The position numbers and the translations under genes were made by a program. A stretch of 40,280 bases of DNA from Candidatus Melainabacteria bacterium (GTDB taxonomy: Bacteria; Cyanobacteriota; Vampirovibrionia; Obscuribacterales; Obscuribacteraceae): NCBI GenBank assembly GCA_020853845.1, contig JADYYD010000155.1, positions 1 through 40,280 on the forward strand. Reading direction: 5' to 3'. Numbering within the stretch: the stretch's first letter is position 1; the number at the start of each line of letters is the position of its first letter. This document shows, piece after piece, positions 7,911-17,187 of this stretch. The notes under the pieces were generated by a model, which ran no database searches, had not been told where the DNA came from, and was given only the letters and a program-made list of their open reading frames with translations.

Positions 7911-10900
7911 TTAGTTGGTCTCTCCTATCAACTGGAAGGCGGCCCACAATCTTGGATTGGGACGAAATGCGGTCTTTCCGGTAGAAGATCCAAGCAATCT
8001 ATCCATGAAGCCTATCGTATGCAATTGAGCATCTCTGAGTGCCGCCACTTTCGATTTGCCGCCAAGAAATGATTTGTAGAACTCGCCCATTTGATACTCG
8101 GTCATTACATCGTCGACATTCCACTGACTGACCACCACGGACGGTGCCCCGGCAATGATGAACGCACGAGAAAGACCGACGACTCCGTCTCCGGTAATTT
8201 TTCCTCTGCCGGTCTGGCAAGCGGACAACACGACCATCTTGGCCTTCAAAGGCGGCATGGAAAGAATGTCTTTTACGGTCAAAAGTCCATCGTCGCCTCC
8301 TTCAGGCGCCAATACCAGTGCCGAGTCCATTGGTCTTTCTTCCGATATGAGACCGTGCGTGGCAAGGTGCAGCACGGAATATTTGGAAGAGAAGCTTTTG
8401 TAAGCCGACTTTGTCGCCTGGGCGCCCACTTCCAGTTTGGACTTTCCTTCGCCAAAGAGGGCTGCGATTTTCTTCACCTCTTTTTCTGCGAAAGGCAATG
8501 TGCCGAGGAATGCAATTACTTTCGTTATGGGGTTGCCGAAGGCAAGCAGAGTATTTTCTGTTTCTCTGTCCGTTTCCGCAGCAATTTTTTCAGTGGCGCG
8601 CAAAACACCTATTGCAGGCAAATAGCTCACGGTGCGCTCTTCAATCAGATATTTTCCTTGCCCGGACATGAGCGCCGAGAAAGGAACTGAAAAGAGCGGG
8701 CCATGCGGAACAAAAGTCACCACAGCATCAGAGGAAGCAGGCAACAGACTCTGAACCGGTGCAATCAGCAAAGTATATAGTTCCTTGAGAAGCGCCTCGC
8801 GAGCCTTGTCTTGGGCGTCCATATCTTTGGGAAGTTTGGCCGCTTGAGCAATCGAATTGTGAGCTTCGCTAATTTTGCGTTTCAAATCAACGGCGCTTAT
8901 CACCACTGGCGGTGCCAACTGTATTTGTCCATCCGGAGCGATGACCCAGATCAAAACTTTGTCCTTGAGCATGCAATACTCGACCACATGCGACTTTCGG
9001 CGTTTGACCAGAGAAATAATTTCCTCGAGCGAAGGCGGCGCCGCATTGACGGGACTGTACGCCGAAGATTCGACCAGTGAACGGGCTTTTGGAGTAATTT
9101 CTACGCCGCGCACGGTGGAAAGCAAATTTGGCTCTGCCATTGCAATGAGCTGTTGGGCTGGCGCACTTTCTTTTTTGGAGCTGTTACCGTCGAGAATCAA
9201 CGCTACGGTGTCGGCGGAACTGCGACTGAGCCGCCCGGCAAGCAGGTCAAGAAAAGCCCTGGCTCTGCTCTTCTCCGCCAGTTCGAGAGCCCGATCGGCT
9301 TTGCCTGAAGAAGCATAAAGATCGATAAGCTCGAGGTAACACTCCTGACGTAAATCAAGACTGAAAGTCTTAAATGTATCGCGGGAAAGATAGACCCTTT
9401 CCTTTTCCACAAGAGAGACTGCTGTGTTCAACTGGGCTTCGGCATCCGCTGTTTGCCCCAATGCTCTGAAGGTTTTTGCCAAGCCAAGTGCCACATCCCA
9501 GCGGGCTTCCAGAGAACCCAATTTATCTGCAATCGGAGCAGCTTTGAGAAATGACCTTTTGGCGGCCTCAAAGTCTTTGAGAGCCAGTTGCGTAAAGCCA
9601 AGCCCGCATAAAGACATGCATTCGGTTTTTTCTTCACGCGCAGCACGCGCGGCATCGATAGCTTGACCGTAAGATTTCATGGCGACATCGTACTTTTGCG
9701 ACATAAAATCGAATTGGGCGCCGTTGAAAGCAAGGCAGGCAATAACGCTCAAATTTTTGCTCTCAGAAGCCAATTGGCGCGCGGCAGCAAATTCCTTTTC
9801 GAAATCGGCGCGCTTACCCATATCCAGATGAACGACAGCGACACTGTTGGTGAGCAGTGCTTGCCCTTCCAGGTCTCCCGCTTCCTTAAAAACGGCCGCA
9901 GCCTCCCCGTAGTATTTAATTGCCGCTTCCATTTGTCCTAAGGATCGATAGCACAGACCGAGGTCCCGCAGCAGACCGGCTCTTTCTGAGGCACTGGCAG
10001 CGGCGCTGTTTTGCAGGAGTGAATCTGCTTGCAAAAATTTGTCCAGCGCCTTTTCGGCTTTGCCTTCCAACAAGAAATCGAAACCTTCTTCTGAAGCGGC
10101 CAAATATTCAAGGCGTTTGTTGCGGCCGGCCTGAGCCAGCTTGCCGGCATCCGTGTGCAGTCCGCGAGCGGCGCCGAAATTAGCTGAATCAGCTTCAGCC
10201 GCGCCCAAAGCAATCATGCAAGAGACAAGCAAATGATCGTCCTTTTCGCTGCGGGCAATATCCATTGCTTTTTTGAGATTTTCTCGAGCCTCGCCAGTTT
10301 TGCGCTGGGCAAGCTGCAATTGACCGATGCTCAAGAGAACCTGCGCCTCGAGAATGGACTCGGCTTCCGACTCGAAATGTTTTACCGCTTCCGAATAAGC
10401 CGCGATGGCACCGCCGTAATCGCCCATATTGGCCAGGGCTCTACCTTTTTGCTTGAATGCCAGGCCCAGCGTGCGTGCATCCTCTGCGTTCTGCAGCATC
10501 TCTATTGCTTTATCACAACGCTCGACAGCCAGTTTGTTATCACGGCGAGCAGCGGCAACCGCAGCCAAATTAATCAGTGCATTTGCTTTTACTTGGGGTG
10601 ATACTGCAGTTTCCATCGAATCTGCCAGCAACTTCTCGGCTTGCTCGAAATCACCGGCCATGAGCATGCACGACGCCATGTTATCGAGAACACTGGCAGC
10701 CTGTTCGCTATTTTTATTCTTGCCGGCGATTTCCAGCGCCTGCCGATACAAAACAAGCGCTTCCTGCGTGCGCTTTTGAGCGATCATAGTGTGAGCGACT
10801 GCCACGCGAACTTGCACCGCCTGCTCTGGTCTGTGCAAGCGATCTTCTGCCGCCAGCGATTGTTTGAGATAATTCTCCGCTTCTAATCGGTCGCCGATTG

Positions 10901-11192
10901 AAAAATAATACTGACCGAGCTGGTAAAGCGCGTCCGCCTCAGCATCGCCTTTGCCCTTGCGAGCTTTCTCAAGAGCAGCCTGAAGCTGCTTGATGTGCTC
11001 TTCCTGCTGGGCGCTGAGACCTTCCGACTGACCGGGGATTTTAGTAATTGTCGCCGGTGATCCGGGGGCGGCCGCCACTGTTGCCGGGTAAAACGAAAAG
11101 GATAGTGTGGCAGCCAGTGACAAAAACACAGCGCCGCGCCTGAGCCGTCTTGTGTTTATTAAATTCAGCTTGAACAAATTCGGCTTGAGCAC
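7911..11192 (-). CDS. Exported TPR-repeat protein with C-terminal CHAT protease domain
   Basis: A 1093-residue protein. Residues 1-42 look like a Sec signal peptide (RRLRR, hydrophobic core, VAAA). From about 60 to 650 there are many tetratricopeptide repeats with the usual W/L-G-Y-A-P spacing, a scaffold for protein binding. The C-terminal ~330 residues form a CHAT (caspase HetF associated with TPRs) domain of the caspase/separase clan. The dyad is intact: H946 in HLATHG and C992 in LSACQTG, followed by the VVSQWNVDD region. CHAT proteins are proteases or protease-like effectors controlled by their TPR regions. A signal peptide would place this one outside the cytoplasm. GTG start with GAGGAA 6 bases upstream. 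It diverges from the kinase pair at 11420-14484 with a 227-base gap, which suggests but does not prove a shared signalling task. Confidence 0.9.
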   Translation of the reverse strand: MLKPNLFKLNLINTRRLRRGAVFLSLAATLSFSFYPATVAAAPGSPATITKIPGQSEGLSAQQEEHIKQLQAALEKARKGKGDAEADALYQLGQYYFSIGDRLEAENYLKQSLAAEDRLHRPEQAVQVRVAVAHTMIAQKRTQEALVLYRQALEIAGKNKNSEQAASVLDNMASCMLMAGDFEQAEKLLADSMETAVSPQVKANALINLAAVAAARRDNKLAVERCDKAIEMLQNAEDARTLGLAFKQKGRALANMGDYGGAIAAYSEAVKHFESEAESILEAQVLLSIGQLQLAQRKTGEARENLKKAMDIARSEKDDHLLVSCMIALGAAEADSANFGAARGLHTDAGKLAQAGRNKRLEYLAASEEGFDFLLEGKAEKALDKFLQADSLLQNSAAASASERAGLLRDLGLCYRSLGQMEAAIKYYGEAAAVFKEAGDLEGQALLTNSVAVVHLDMGKRADFEKEFAAARQLASESKNLSVIACLAFNGAQFDFMSQKYDVAMKSYGQAIDAARAAREEKTECMSLCGLGFTQLALKDFEAAKRSFLKAAPIADKLGSLEARWDVALGLAKTFRALGQTADAEAQLNTAVSLVEKERVYLSRDTFKTFSLDLRQECYLELIDLYASSGKADRALELAEKSRARAFLDLLAGRLSRSSADTVALILDGNSSKKESAPAQQLIAMAEPNLLSTVRGVEITPKARSLVESSAYSPVNAAPPSLEEIISLVKRRKSHVVEYCMLKDKVLIWVIAPDGQIQLAPPVVISAVDLKRKISEAHNSIAQAAKLPKDMDAQDKAREALLKELYTLLIAPVQSLLPASSDAVVTFVPHGPLFSVPFSALMSGQGKYLIEERTVSYLPAIGVLRATEKIAAETDRETENTLLAFGNPITKVIAFLGTLPFAEKEVKKIAALFGEGKSKLEVGAQATKSAYKSFSSKYSVLHLATHGLISEERPMDSALVLAPEGGDDGLLTVKDILSMPPLKAKMVVLSACQTGRGKITGDGVVGLSRAFIIAGAPSVVVSQWNVDDVMTEYQMGEFYKSFLGGKSKVAALRDAQLHTIGFMDRLLGSSTGKTAFRPNPRLWAAFQLIGETN

Positions 11193-11419
11193 ACTAATTT
11201 CCTCGCTCTTACAACTCTATTGTTGCCGCGCTTAGGCCTTCGAATTACAAAGAACCGGCCGGAGAGTCGCCAGAGGGCAATTATGCACAGAAGCGCACAG
11301 TCTTGCATTAGCTTTCTGGCATTAGTGCGTCCTGCCCGGCTACTCGAAAAGCAAAGCATCGGCGAATAGTACAAGATAACTAAGGGAACATTGTTTAACG
11401 AAGTTTGAGAGCTATTCAC

Positions 11420-12829
11420 ATGTCGGAAGCAGAAGTAAACATCCGCTACAGGACACACCCGGTCATGCTTCTCAATCGCTCGCTCATTCTTCTTTTGCCG
11501 CTTTTCGGCGTCTTTCTTCTCTGGTCGTCCATCGTGCTTGTCACCGCCGTTTTCAGCGGCTATTTGCAGTACGGACCGACCTCTATTCTCATCATGTGCG
11601 AGCTTCTGCTTTTCACAGCGCTTATTTCTCTCACGCTTCTTTCATCCGATAACAGCGTTTTTCTTACCAGAGAAGGTATTTCTCTGCCTTTTTTCCTGCT
11701 GCCCAGACTGGGTTTTCGCTCTGAGAGACAGTGGAGCGACCTGCAATATGTGACTTACAAAAGCAAGTCCAAAGGCGGTGTATTGAGGCTGTTTTTCAAA
11801 GACGGCAAGCGAGTCGAATTTGATTCGCGATTTTTCAAAGCTAAAGACCTGGAACAAATGATCGTTGCCATTGATGTTTGGGGCGGCGGAAGCGACAGTT
11901 TTCCGGCTTTGCTCGAAGCAAGAGCGCAATTGAGCGGCAATATTCTCCGGAGCGACAAGAATCGCTCCTATACCGAAATGTGGGAAGAAGAGCTGTCCGC
12001 GCGTTTCGGCGCCACCAACTTCATCCCCCTGGAGCCTGGACACAAACTGCAAGAAGGATTATTAACACTGGAAAGACAGCTTGCATTCGGAGGGCTTTCG
12101 GCTATTTATCTGGTCAAAGACAACCAAGGCAAGCACCTGGTGCTCAAGGAGGCTGTAATTCCCAAGGAAGCAGATATGGAATTGCAGAAGCAGTCAATTA
12201 CTATGCTCGAGCGCGAAGCACGCTATTTGAGCGCCCTGAACCATCCGGGTCTGGCCAAAGTCTACGATTATTTCGTCGAAGACACCAGACACTATTTGCT
12301 TATGGAATTCATCAAAGGAACAGATCTGCGCCGATATGTTAAAGAAAACGGACCGATTGATGGAAAAGAGGCGATTAACTGGGGTGCGCAGATTGCGGAA
12401 ATTTTGGCATACCTGCACGAACAAGAACCACCTATAGTGCACCGAGACATTTCAGCCGACAACATAATTTTGCGCGATGATGAAGCCGGGGGCGAGAGTC
12501 TGGCTATCATCGACTTCGGCGCCGCCAATACGTTTTTAGGCACCGCCACTTGCACGTTGATTGGTAAACAAGCATATATTCCGCCTGAACAGCTAAGGGG
12601 CAAAGCGACAGTCAAAAGTGATCTTTATTCGCTTGGCTGCACGCTGTACTTTCTGCTTACAGGTCAAGACCCAGAGCCCATCAGCGTTTCCGATCCATCA
12701 ACCAGCAAGCCTGAAACTCCCCGGCAGCTCAGCGAGCTTATTGTTTCGCTTACTCAAATGGACGAGGAGAAAAGACCAGAATCCGCACGTTCCGTAGCCG
12801 CCAATCTTTGTGACTGGAAAGCAAAATGA
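11420..12829 (+). CDS. Membrane-associated Ser/Thr protein kinase (first of a pair)
   Basis: A 469-residue protein. Two hydrophobic segments (about 20-45 and 52-74) are followed by a small beta-rich PH-like segment (77-150), a conserved linker SYTEMWEEEL (183-192), and a Hanks-type kinase domain (about 213-469). The catalytic set is present: K243, E266, HRD 341-343, N348 and DFG 365-367, with IPPEQ in place of APE. The glycine loop is degenerate (AFGGLSAIYLV), so ATP binding may be atypical. Both membrane segments are N-terminal and the kinase is cytoplasmic, unlike PknB kinases, which have the membrane segment after the kinase. I chose the ATG at 11420 over a TTG five codons upstream. The last four bases ATGA overlap the next gene, indicating translational coupling. 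Confidence 0.88.
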   Translation: MSEAEVNIRYRTHPVMLLNRSLILLLPLFGVFLLWSSIVLVTAVFSGYLQYGPTSILIMCELLLFTALISLTLLSSDNSVFLTREGISLPFFLLPRLGFRSERQWSDLQYVTYKSKSKGGVLRLFFKDGKRVEFDSRFFKAKDLEQMIVAIDVWGGGSDSFPALLEARAQLSGNILRSDKNRSYTEMWEEELSARFGATNFIPLEPGHKLQEGLLTLERQLAFGGLSAIYLVKDNQGKHLVLKEAVIPKEADMELQKQSITMLEREARYLSALNHPGLAKVYDYFVEDTRHYLLMEFIKGTDLRRYVKENGPIDGKEAINWGAQIAEILAYLHEQEPPIVHRDISADNIILRDDEAGGESLAIIDFGAANTFLGTATCTLIGKQAYIPPEQLRGKATVKSDLYSLGCTLYFLLTGQDPEPISVSDPSTSKPETPRQLSELIVSLTQMDEEKRPESARSVAANLCDWKAK

Positions 12830-14484
12830 AGCCAGAAAAATTATTGACTATCATTGCAGGACCGGATTCGAACGACAATTTCAAACCGCGAAAGTATCAA
12901 GCCGAATATCTGGACTATTGTCCTAATGCCGAAGTGTCCATTTGGTTTCGCCTCATCGACAAATGGTTACCAACGTTTTTCATAGTATTCGGTTTGATTT
13001 TCTTGATTGGAATTCCAACCAACACACTGCATCCGACTTTGATTTTTCTTGCCAAAACGCTGCTTGTTCCGCTCAAACCACTTTTGAATTTGCAGCATTC
13101 CACCGGCGTTAATAGCGTTCTTCAGGCTTTCTCGACAATCTCGCAACCGCTGTTTTTACTCTTGGGATTGTGGATAGCCAAACTGACCCTCGAGCATAAA
13201 TCAAATCCCAACATCATTTTTATGGGCACTTCCGGTATCGAAATCATGCTCAAGAGAGAGTCATTTTCATCCGAGGCCGACACACAATGGATATCGCGTA
13301 ATTTCGTCAGCTGGGACGAAATTACAAAAGTAGAACTGGTGCGCCCCAAGAAAAAACGTTCCAATCTGGATTATTTGATAGTTCTCCATATGAATACAAG
13401 CAAAAACAATGCAAGAAAACCGCTGCGTATCAGATATGGAGACATTCTTACCCCCTGGCACAGATTGAAATTCATCGAATCACTGAATCGAAATCTGCCT
13501 GAAAACGTATCGTGCGAAGAATTAAAAGACGTATTCGGCTCGCCTACAGTGCGCCAAAGTTACACGGAAATCTGGCTGAGAGAATTGGCCGCCGCTCCGA
13601 AGCGCGACAAATTGACACCACTGACTCCAGGCACGCATTTGCAAGACGGGACCTATACGATTCAGGAAAAACTAGGGATGGGTGGGCAGGGCACCGTTTA
13701 TTTGGCGCGCTCCGAAAGACTGCCTGCCGACTCGAATCTGGTGGCACTGAAAGAGTTCATGTTGCCTGTTTATCCAGATCCCAAAGTGCGAATGAAAGCG
13801 GCTGAGCGGTTTCAAGTGGAAGCGGAAATGCTTTCGCGATTGGAGCACCCGCAAATTATCAGATTCTACGACCTCTTCATTGAAGATCACAGGGCCTATC
13901 TTGTGATGGAACGCGCGCAGGGTGAGAATCTAAAGACACTTGTGCAGAAGGAGGGTCCACTGCCTGAACGCGAGGTTGCCCGCCTTGCCTGGCAAATGTG
14001 CGGATTGCTCAAATTTCTTCACAGCAACGATCCGCCCGTTACTCACCGTGACTTCACACCCGACAATTTAATTTTGAGCGGTGAAGGCATGCTCAAATTG
14101 ATAGATTTTTCCGTGGCGCGTCAGGTGGAAACCAGCGTCACAGGCTCGGTCGTCGGCAAACCGAATTACATGGCACCAGAGCAGTTTCGCGGCAAACCCA
14201 TTCCGCAAAGCGACATTTATTCTCTGGGCGCAACGATGTTTTTCCTCTTAACGGGCGAAGAGCCGGAGGCAATCCAGGCATCTTGTCCTGGAGATTCATT
14301 TTCGTCGGCTATCAATGAAATAGTTTCTAGAGCAACGGCGGTGGAAGCCAAAGACCGCTTTTCATGTGCCGCCGAATTGTCAGCAGAATTGGAAACGTTT
14401 CTTGCCGATCGTTCTCACGAAGTTAATGCTCTCGAAGGTGAAGTCGTCAAACTTCAGAAAGAAGCCCAACTGGAGCAAAATTAG
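12826..14484 (+). CDS. Membrane-associated Ser/Thr protein kinase with DFS motif (second of a pair)
   Basis: A 552-residue protein with the same layout as its upstream neighbour: two hydrophobic stretches (48-88 and 103-121), a PH-like beta segment (130-225), the linker SYTEIWLREL (245-254), then a kinase domain (about 272-530). The glycine loop GMGGQG (284-289) is canonical, with K309, E334, HRD 407-409, N414 and APEQ. The magnesium motif reads DFS (427-429) instead of DFG; the Asp is kept, so activity remains possible. A short charged helix ends the protein. The shared linker and order point to tandem duplication with divergence: one copy lost the glycine loop, the other altered DFG. The start codon lies in the ATGA overlap with the first kinase. 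A palindrome cluster follows the stop. Confidence 0.9.
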   Translation: MKPEKLLTIIAGPDSNDNFKPRKYQAEYLDYCPNAEVSIWFRLIDKWLPTFFIVFGLIFLIGIPTNTLHPTLIFLAKTLLVPLKPLLNLQHSTGVNSVLQAFSTISQPLFLLLGLWIAKLTLEHKSNPNIIFMGTSGIEIMLKRESFSSEADTQWISRNFVSWDEITKVELVRPKKKRSNLDYLIVLHMNTSKNNARKPLRIRYGDILTPWHRLKFIESLNRNLPENVSCEELKDVFGSPTVRQSYTEIWLRELAAAPKRDKLTPLTPGTHLQDGTYTIQEKLGMGGQGTVYLARSERLPADSNLVALKEFMLPVYPDPKVRMKAAERFQVEAEMLSRLEHPQIIRFYDLFIEDHRAYLVMERAQGENLKTLVQKEGPLPEREVARLAWQMCGLLKFLHSNDPPVTHRDFTPDNLILSGEGMLKLIDFSVARQVETSVTGSVVGKPNYMAPEQFRGKPIPQSDIYSLGATMFFLLTGEEPEAIQASCPGDSFSSAINEIVSRATAVEAKDRFSCAAELSAELETFLADRSHEVNALEGEVVKLQKEAQLEQN

Positions 14485-14499
14485 CGCACTTGAGATCCT

Positions 14500-14568
14500 G
14501 GTTTTGAAATTTAAGCCGTTAACGGCTTAAATCACAACTTCAACCGTTAACGGTTTAAATTCAAAACC
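14500..14568. repeat. Compound palindrome, GTTAAC-centred family, copy 1
   Basis: This lies between the stops of two convergent genes. A perfect 24-bp palindrome at 14509-14532 reads ATTTAAGCCGTT and its complement. A second one, AACCGTTAACGGTT, is at 14542-14555. The outer sequences are also complementary: GGTTTTGAA at 14500-14508 pairs with TTCAAAACC at 14560-14568, so the whole 69 bases can fold as one long hairpin or as two small ones. It could act as a two-way terminator; it is also a member of the intergenic repeat seen at 31359-31398 and 35627-35652. Confidence 0.8.
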
Positions 14569-14599
14569 GTGCAAGGCGGCTGGCGTCGATGCCAAGCGC

Positions 14600-16207
14600 T
14601 CAGCGTCTCGAAATCCGGCTGTACTCTTTAAATCTGTGAGTCTCTAAATATTCTGGATAGGTGCCGCTGAAATCTACCAGTCCTTCCGGAGTGAATGACA
14701 ATATTCTTGTGGCAACGTCGGAAATCAAATCTCGATCGTGAGAGACGACAAAAACGGTACCAGGAAAGACTGAAAGTCCCTCTCCAAGCGCATTCACAGC
14801 TTCCAGATCAAGGTGATTGGTGGGCTCGTCGAAAACAAGAATCGGATTTTTCTGCATCATCATTCGCGCCATCAAAAGACGAGCGGCTTCACCACCGGAA
14901 AGCGCTTCCGTAGCTTTTTGCGCTTCATCGCCCGAAAAAAGCATACGTCCTAAGACACTGCGCACAAATTGATGACCTTCATCGGTCATGTACTGCATCA
15001 ACCAGTCATACGCAGTCGTTCCATTGGGAATGTCCTGGTGATAGTCCTGCGGATAGTAGCTCCAGGAAGCATTGTCGCCCCATTTTATCGAGCCCTTGTC
15101 CGGTTCCATTTCACCGATGAGACAACGCAATAAAGTGGTTTTGCCGACTCCGTTAGAACCGATGATGGCAATTTTGTCCGAGCGATAAACATCAAGACGA
15201 AAATCTTTGAATAAAACCTTGTCGTCAAATCCCTTAGTCAGACCTTCTACGCGCAGGATTTCACGACCGAGCGGTTTTTCCTGCTCAAAGCGAATATATG
15301 GCCTTTGAATATTCGATTTCTTCAATTCCTGAGGCGCCAATCTGGCAATTTCTTTTTTACGAGATTGCACCTGACTGGAACGCTGACCGGCTGCGAATCT
15401 TGAAACGAATTCCTGCAACTGAGCGATTTTCTTCGCTTTCTCTCTGTTGTCCGCTTCGATAGACTGGCGAGCCTGCATTTTGTGTTCGACCATGTCATCG
15501 TAATTGCCTGGGTAGACAATAATCGTGTCGTAATCAATGTCGGCAATATGCGTGCAAACTGAATTCAAAAAGTGCCTGTCGTGCGAAATGACGATCAAAA
15601 CCCCTTCATAATCACAGAGAAATTCCTCCAACCAGTGAATTGATTCAAGGTCAAGGTGGTTGGTGGGCTCATCAAGCAGCAAGGCTTGGGGACCGGCAAA
15701 AAGTGCTTGCGCCAGAAGAACACGAAATTTGTAATCAGTGGCAAGAGTGCTCATCAGATTTTCGTGCTGATCGTCAGGGATGCCGATGCCGCGCAAAATT
15801 TCACCGGCTTCGAACTCGGCCGTATAGCCGTTTTCGTCAGCAATAATAGATTCGAGGTCACCAAGCCTGAGCATTTGCGCTTCTGAAAGTTCAGTCAACT
15901 GGCACAGCTCTTCGCGCTCTTTGAAGGCGTTCCACAAAACCTCATTGCCCATGACGACAGTATCGACAATTCGCTCGTTGTCGTAAGCGAACTGGTCCTG
16001 TTTTAAAACCCCCACACGAGCAGGACGACCGACTGTGCCGTTGTTGGTCGGCTCGACCTCACCGGTCAGTATTTTCATGAAAGTTGATTTGCCGGCGCCA
16101 TTCGGACCTGTCAGCCCATATCGATAACCGGGACTGAATTTGACCGACACATTATCAAAGAGAGTTCGGGAACCGAATCCTTTGGTGACTTCATTGACTG
16201 TAATCAT
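14600..16207 (-). CDS. ybiT: ABC-F family ATPase, YbiT-like
   Basis: Soluble 535-residue protein with two ABC ATPase domains and no membrane part, the ABC-F layout of ribosome-associated translation factors. NBD1 has Walker A GPNGAGKST (34-42) and Walker B ending in LLLDEPTNHLD (E180). Its signature region (around 156-170) lacks LSGGQ, as in E. coli YbiT. A charged linker (about 240-305) joins NBD2 with GSNGVGKTT (350-358), LSGGE (436-440) and FDEPTNHLD (E461). Length, the RVLLAQALFAGP and FIRFEQ-like segments and the C-terminal DFSGTYPEYL tail resemble YbiT closely. ABC-F proteins bind the ribosomal E site and help stalled or stressed ribosomes; the YbiT role is incompletely known. The ATG at 16205-16207 has a GGAA upstream. 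The leader contains a palindrome around a TATAAT (separate entry). Confidence 0.92.
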   Translation of the reverse strand: MITVNEVTKGFGSRTLFDNVSVKFSPGYRYGLTGPNGAGKSTFMKILTGEVEPTNNGTVGRPARVGVLKQDQFAYDNERIVDTVVMGNEVLWNAFKEREELCQLTELSEAQMLRLGDLESIIADENGYTAEFEAGEILRGIGIPDDQHENLMSTLATDYKFRVLLAQALFAGPQALLLDEPTNHLDLESIHWLEEFLCDYEGVLIVISHDRHFLNSVCTHIADIDYDTIIVYPGNYDDMVEHKMQARQSIEADNREKAKKIAQLQEFVSRFAAGQRSSQVQSRKKEIARLAPQELKKSNIQRPYIRFEQEKPLGREILRVEGLTKGFDDKVLFKDFRLDVYRSDKIAIIGSNGVGKTTLLRCLIGEMEPDKGSIKWGDNASWSYYPQDYHQDIPNGTTAYDWLMQYMTDEGHQFVRSVLGRMLFSGDEAQKATEALSGGEAARLLMARMMMQKNPILVFDEPTNHLDLEAVNALGEGLSVFPGTVFVVSHDRDLISDVATRILSFTPEGLVDFSGTYPEYLETHRFKEYSRISRR

Positions 16208-16266
16208 TGGGGGTTTCCAAAAAACAACAACAGCGGGCGGCGGCCAAAACCAGCGGCCGTTCCTGA

Positions 16267-16284
16267 GGGCGGATTATACCGCCC
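16267..16284 (-). promoter_or_regulatory. Probable ybiT -10 element inside a perfect inverted repeat
   Basis: Read on the minus strand, GGGCGG-TATAAT-CCGCCC places a perfect -10 hexamer exactly in the six-base centre of an inverted repeat, about 66 bases before the ybiT start codon. No good -35 is seen 16-18 bases upstream. The symmetrical arms could be an operator for a repressor or activator, or simply a small hairpin. Confidence 0.45.
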
Positions 16285-16503
16285 TGTGCAGCAATCCTCC
16301 TCGATTGCCGGCATGATCTTTAAGCGCTACTTTGCAATCTTGCCTGACATATGAGTTTACTCACACGGTTTCCAGTTTCACCGTTATGCGTGAAGGCGGG
16401 CTGGTTTTATCAATCGGACAGAGAGCGCAAAGCCGGAAACCCTTCCACAGGTTTGACGACGACTTGTAAAGGGTAAATATTCTGGGGGTCTGGAGGCTTT
16501 ACT

Positions 16504-17187
16504 ATGACAACCAGCGAACGACGAAACACCATGACGCTTGAGGACATAAGCGCTTATTGGCGTCATTTGCGCAGCACCGGCGAGCGTCCCCATTTGCATC
16601 GCCTGCTGGAAGCCATCAAGACTATAGACACAGCCTTCGCCGGTTCAGCAAAAATCATCAGCCATCATCTCTCGCACGATGCCTGGTGCCACTTGCGCGA
16701 TGACCTCTTCGATCTTTTATTAGCATCATTTCCCGGTTACTTCCTCATTTATGAGGAGGGCAGCGAAATACCCATGGACTCGACGGCACCCTGGCCCAAT
16801 TCGGGCACTGTCGAGTTTTACCCGGAGCAGGCAAATCGGCGCACCGACGTTTACCGAGGTGACTTGCGCCGCCTGCATCCTGCAATCAGTCTCAGCTTGC
16901 GCTGGTGTTTAGCCGACAATCGCAGTGTTACCAAGCCTGAAGACTTCGATAGTTTCTTCAATCAAATCAGTAATTTCGAATCGGAAGATCAGGCCGAAGA
17001 GGCGAAAAGACTTCTCGACAGGCTTTTCGAGATTTGCGAAGACGAAGCGATTAAATCAAAAAAAATCGCACACCGCCGGTGGTGGCAAATTTCATCGGAA
17101 GCCGATGTCACCAGCGATAAACGCTTGAAAAATGAGTTAAAGCGTCAGCTTTCCGAACTGCAAATGGTCTGGGGAACTCCCAGCTAA
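16504..17187 (+). CDS. Hypothetical soluble protein, 227 aa
   Basis: Not recognised. The product is soluble, rich in Trp, His, Arg and acidic residues, without signal peptide or membrane segment. It seems mostly helical, with an acidic helical segment at about 150-180. The ATG has GGAGG at 7 bases (16492-16496), so translation is well supported; a second ATG at codon 10 is less likely. The stop codon (17185-17187) directly abuts the stop codon of the convergent histidine kinase (17188-17190), leaving no room for a terminator between them. It diverges from ybiT. Confidence 0.7.
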   Translation: MTTSERRNTMTLEDISAYWRHLRSTGERPHLHRLLEAIKTIDTAFAGSAKIISHHLSHDAWCHLRDDLFDLLLASFPGYFLIYEEGSEIPMDSTAPWPNSGTVEFYPEQANRRTDVYRGDLRRLHPAISLSLRWCLADNRSVTKPEDFDSFFNQISNFESEDQAEEAKRLLDRLFEICEDEAIKSKKIAHRRWWQISSEADVTSDKRLKNELKRQLSELQMVWGTPS

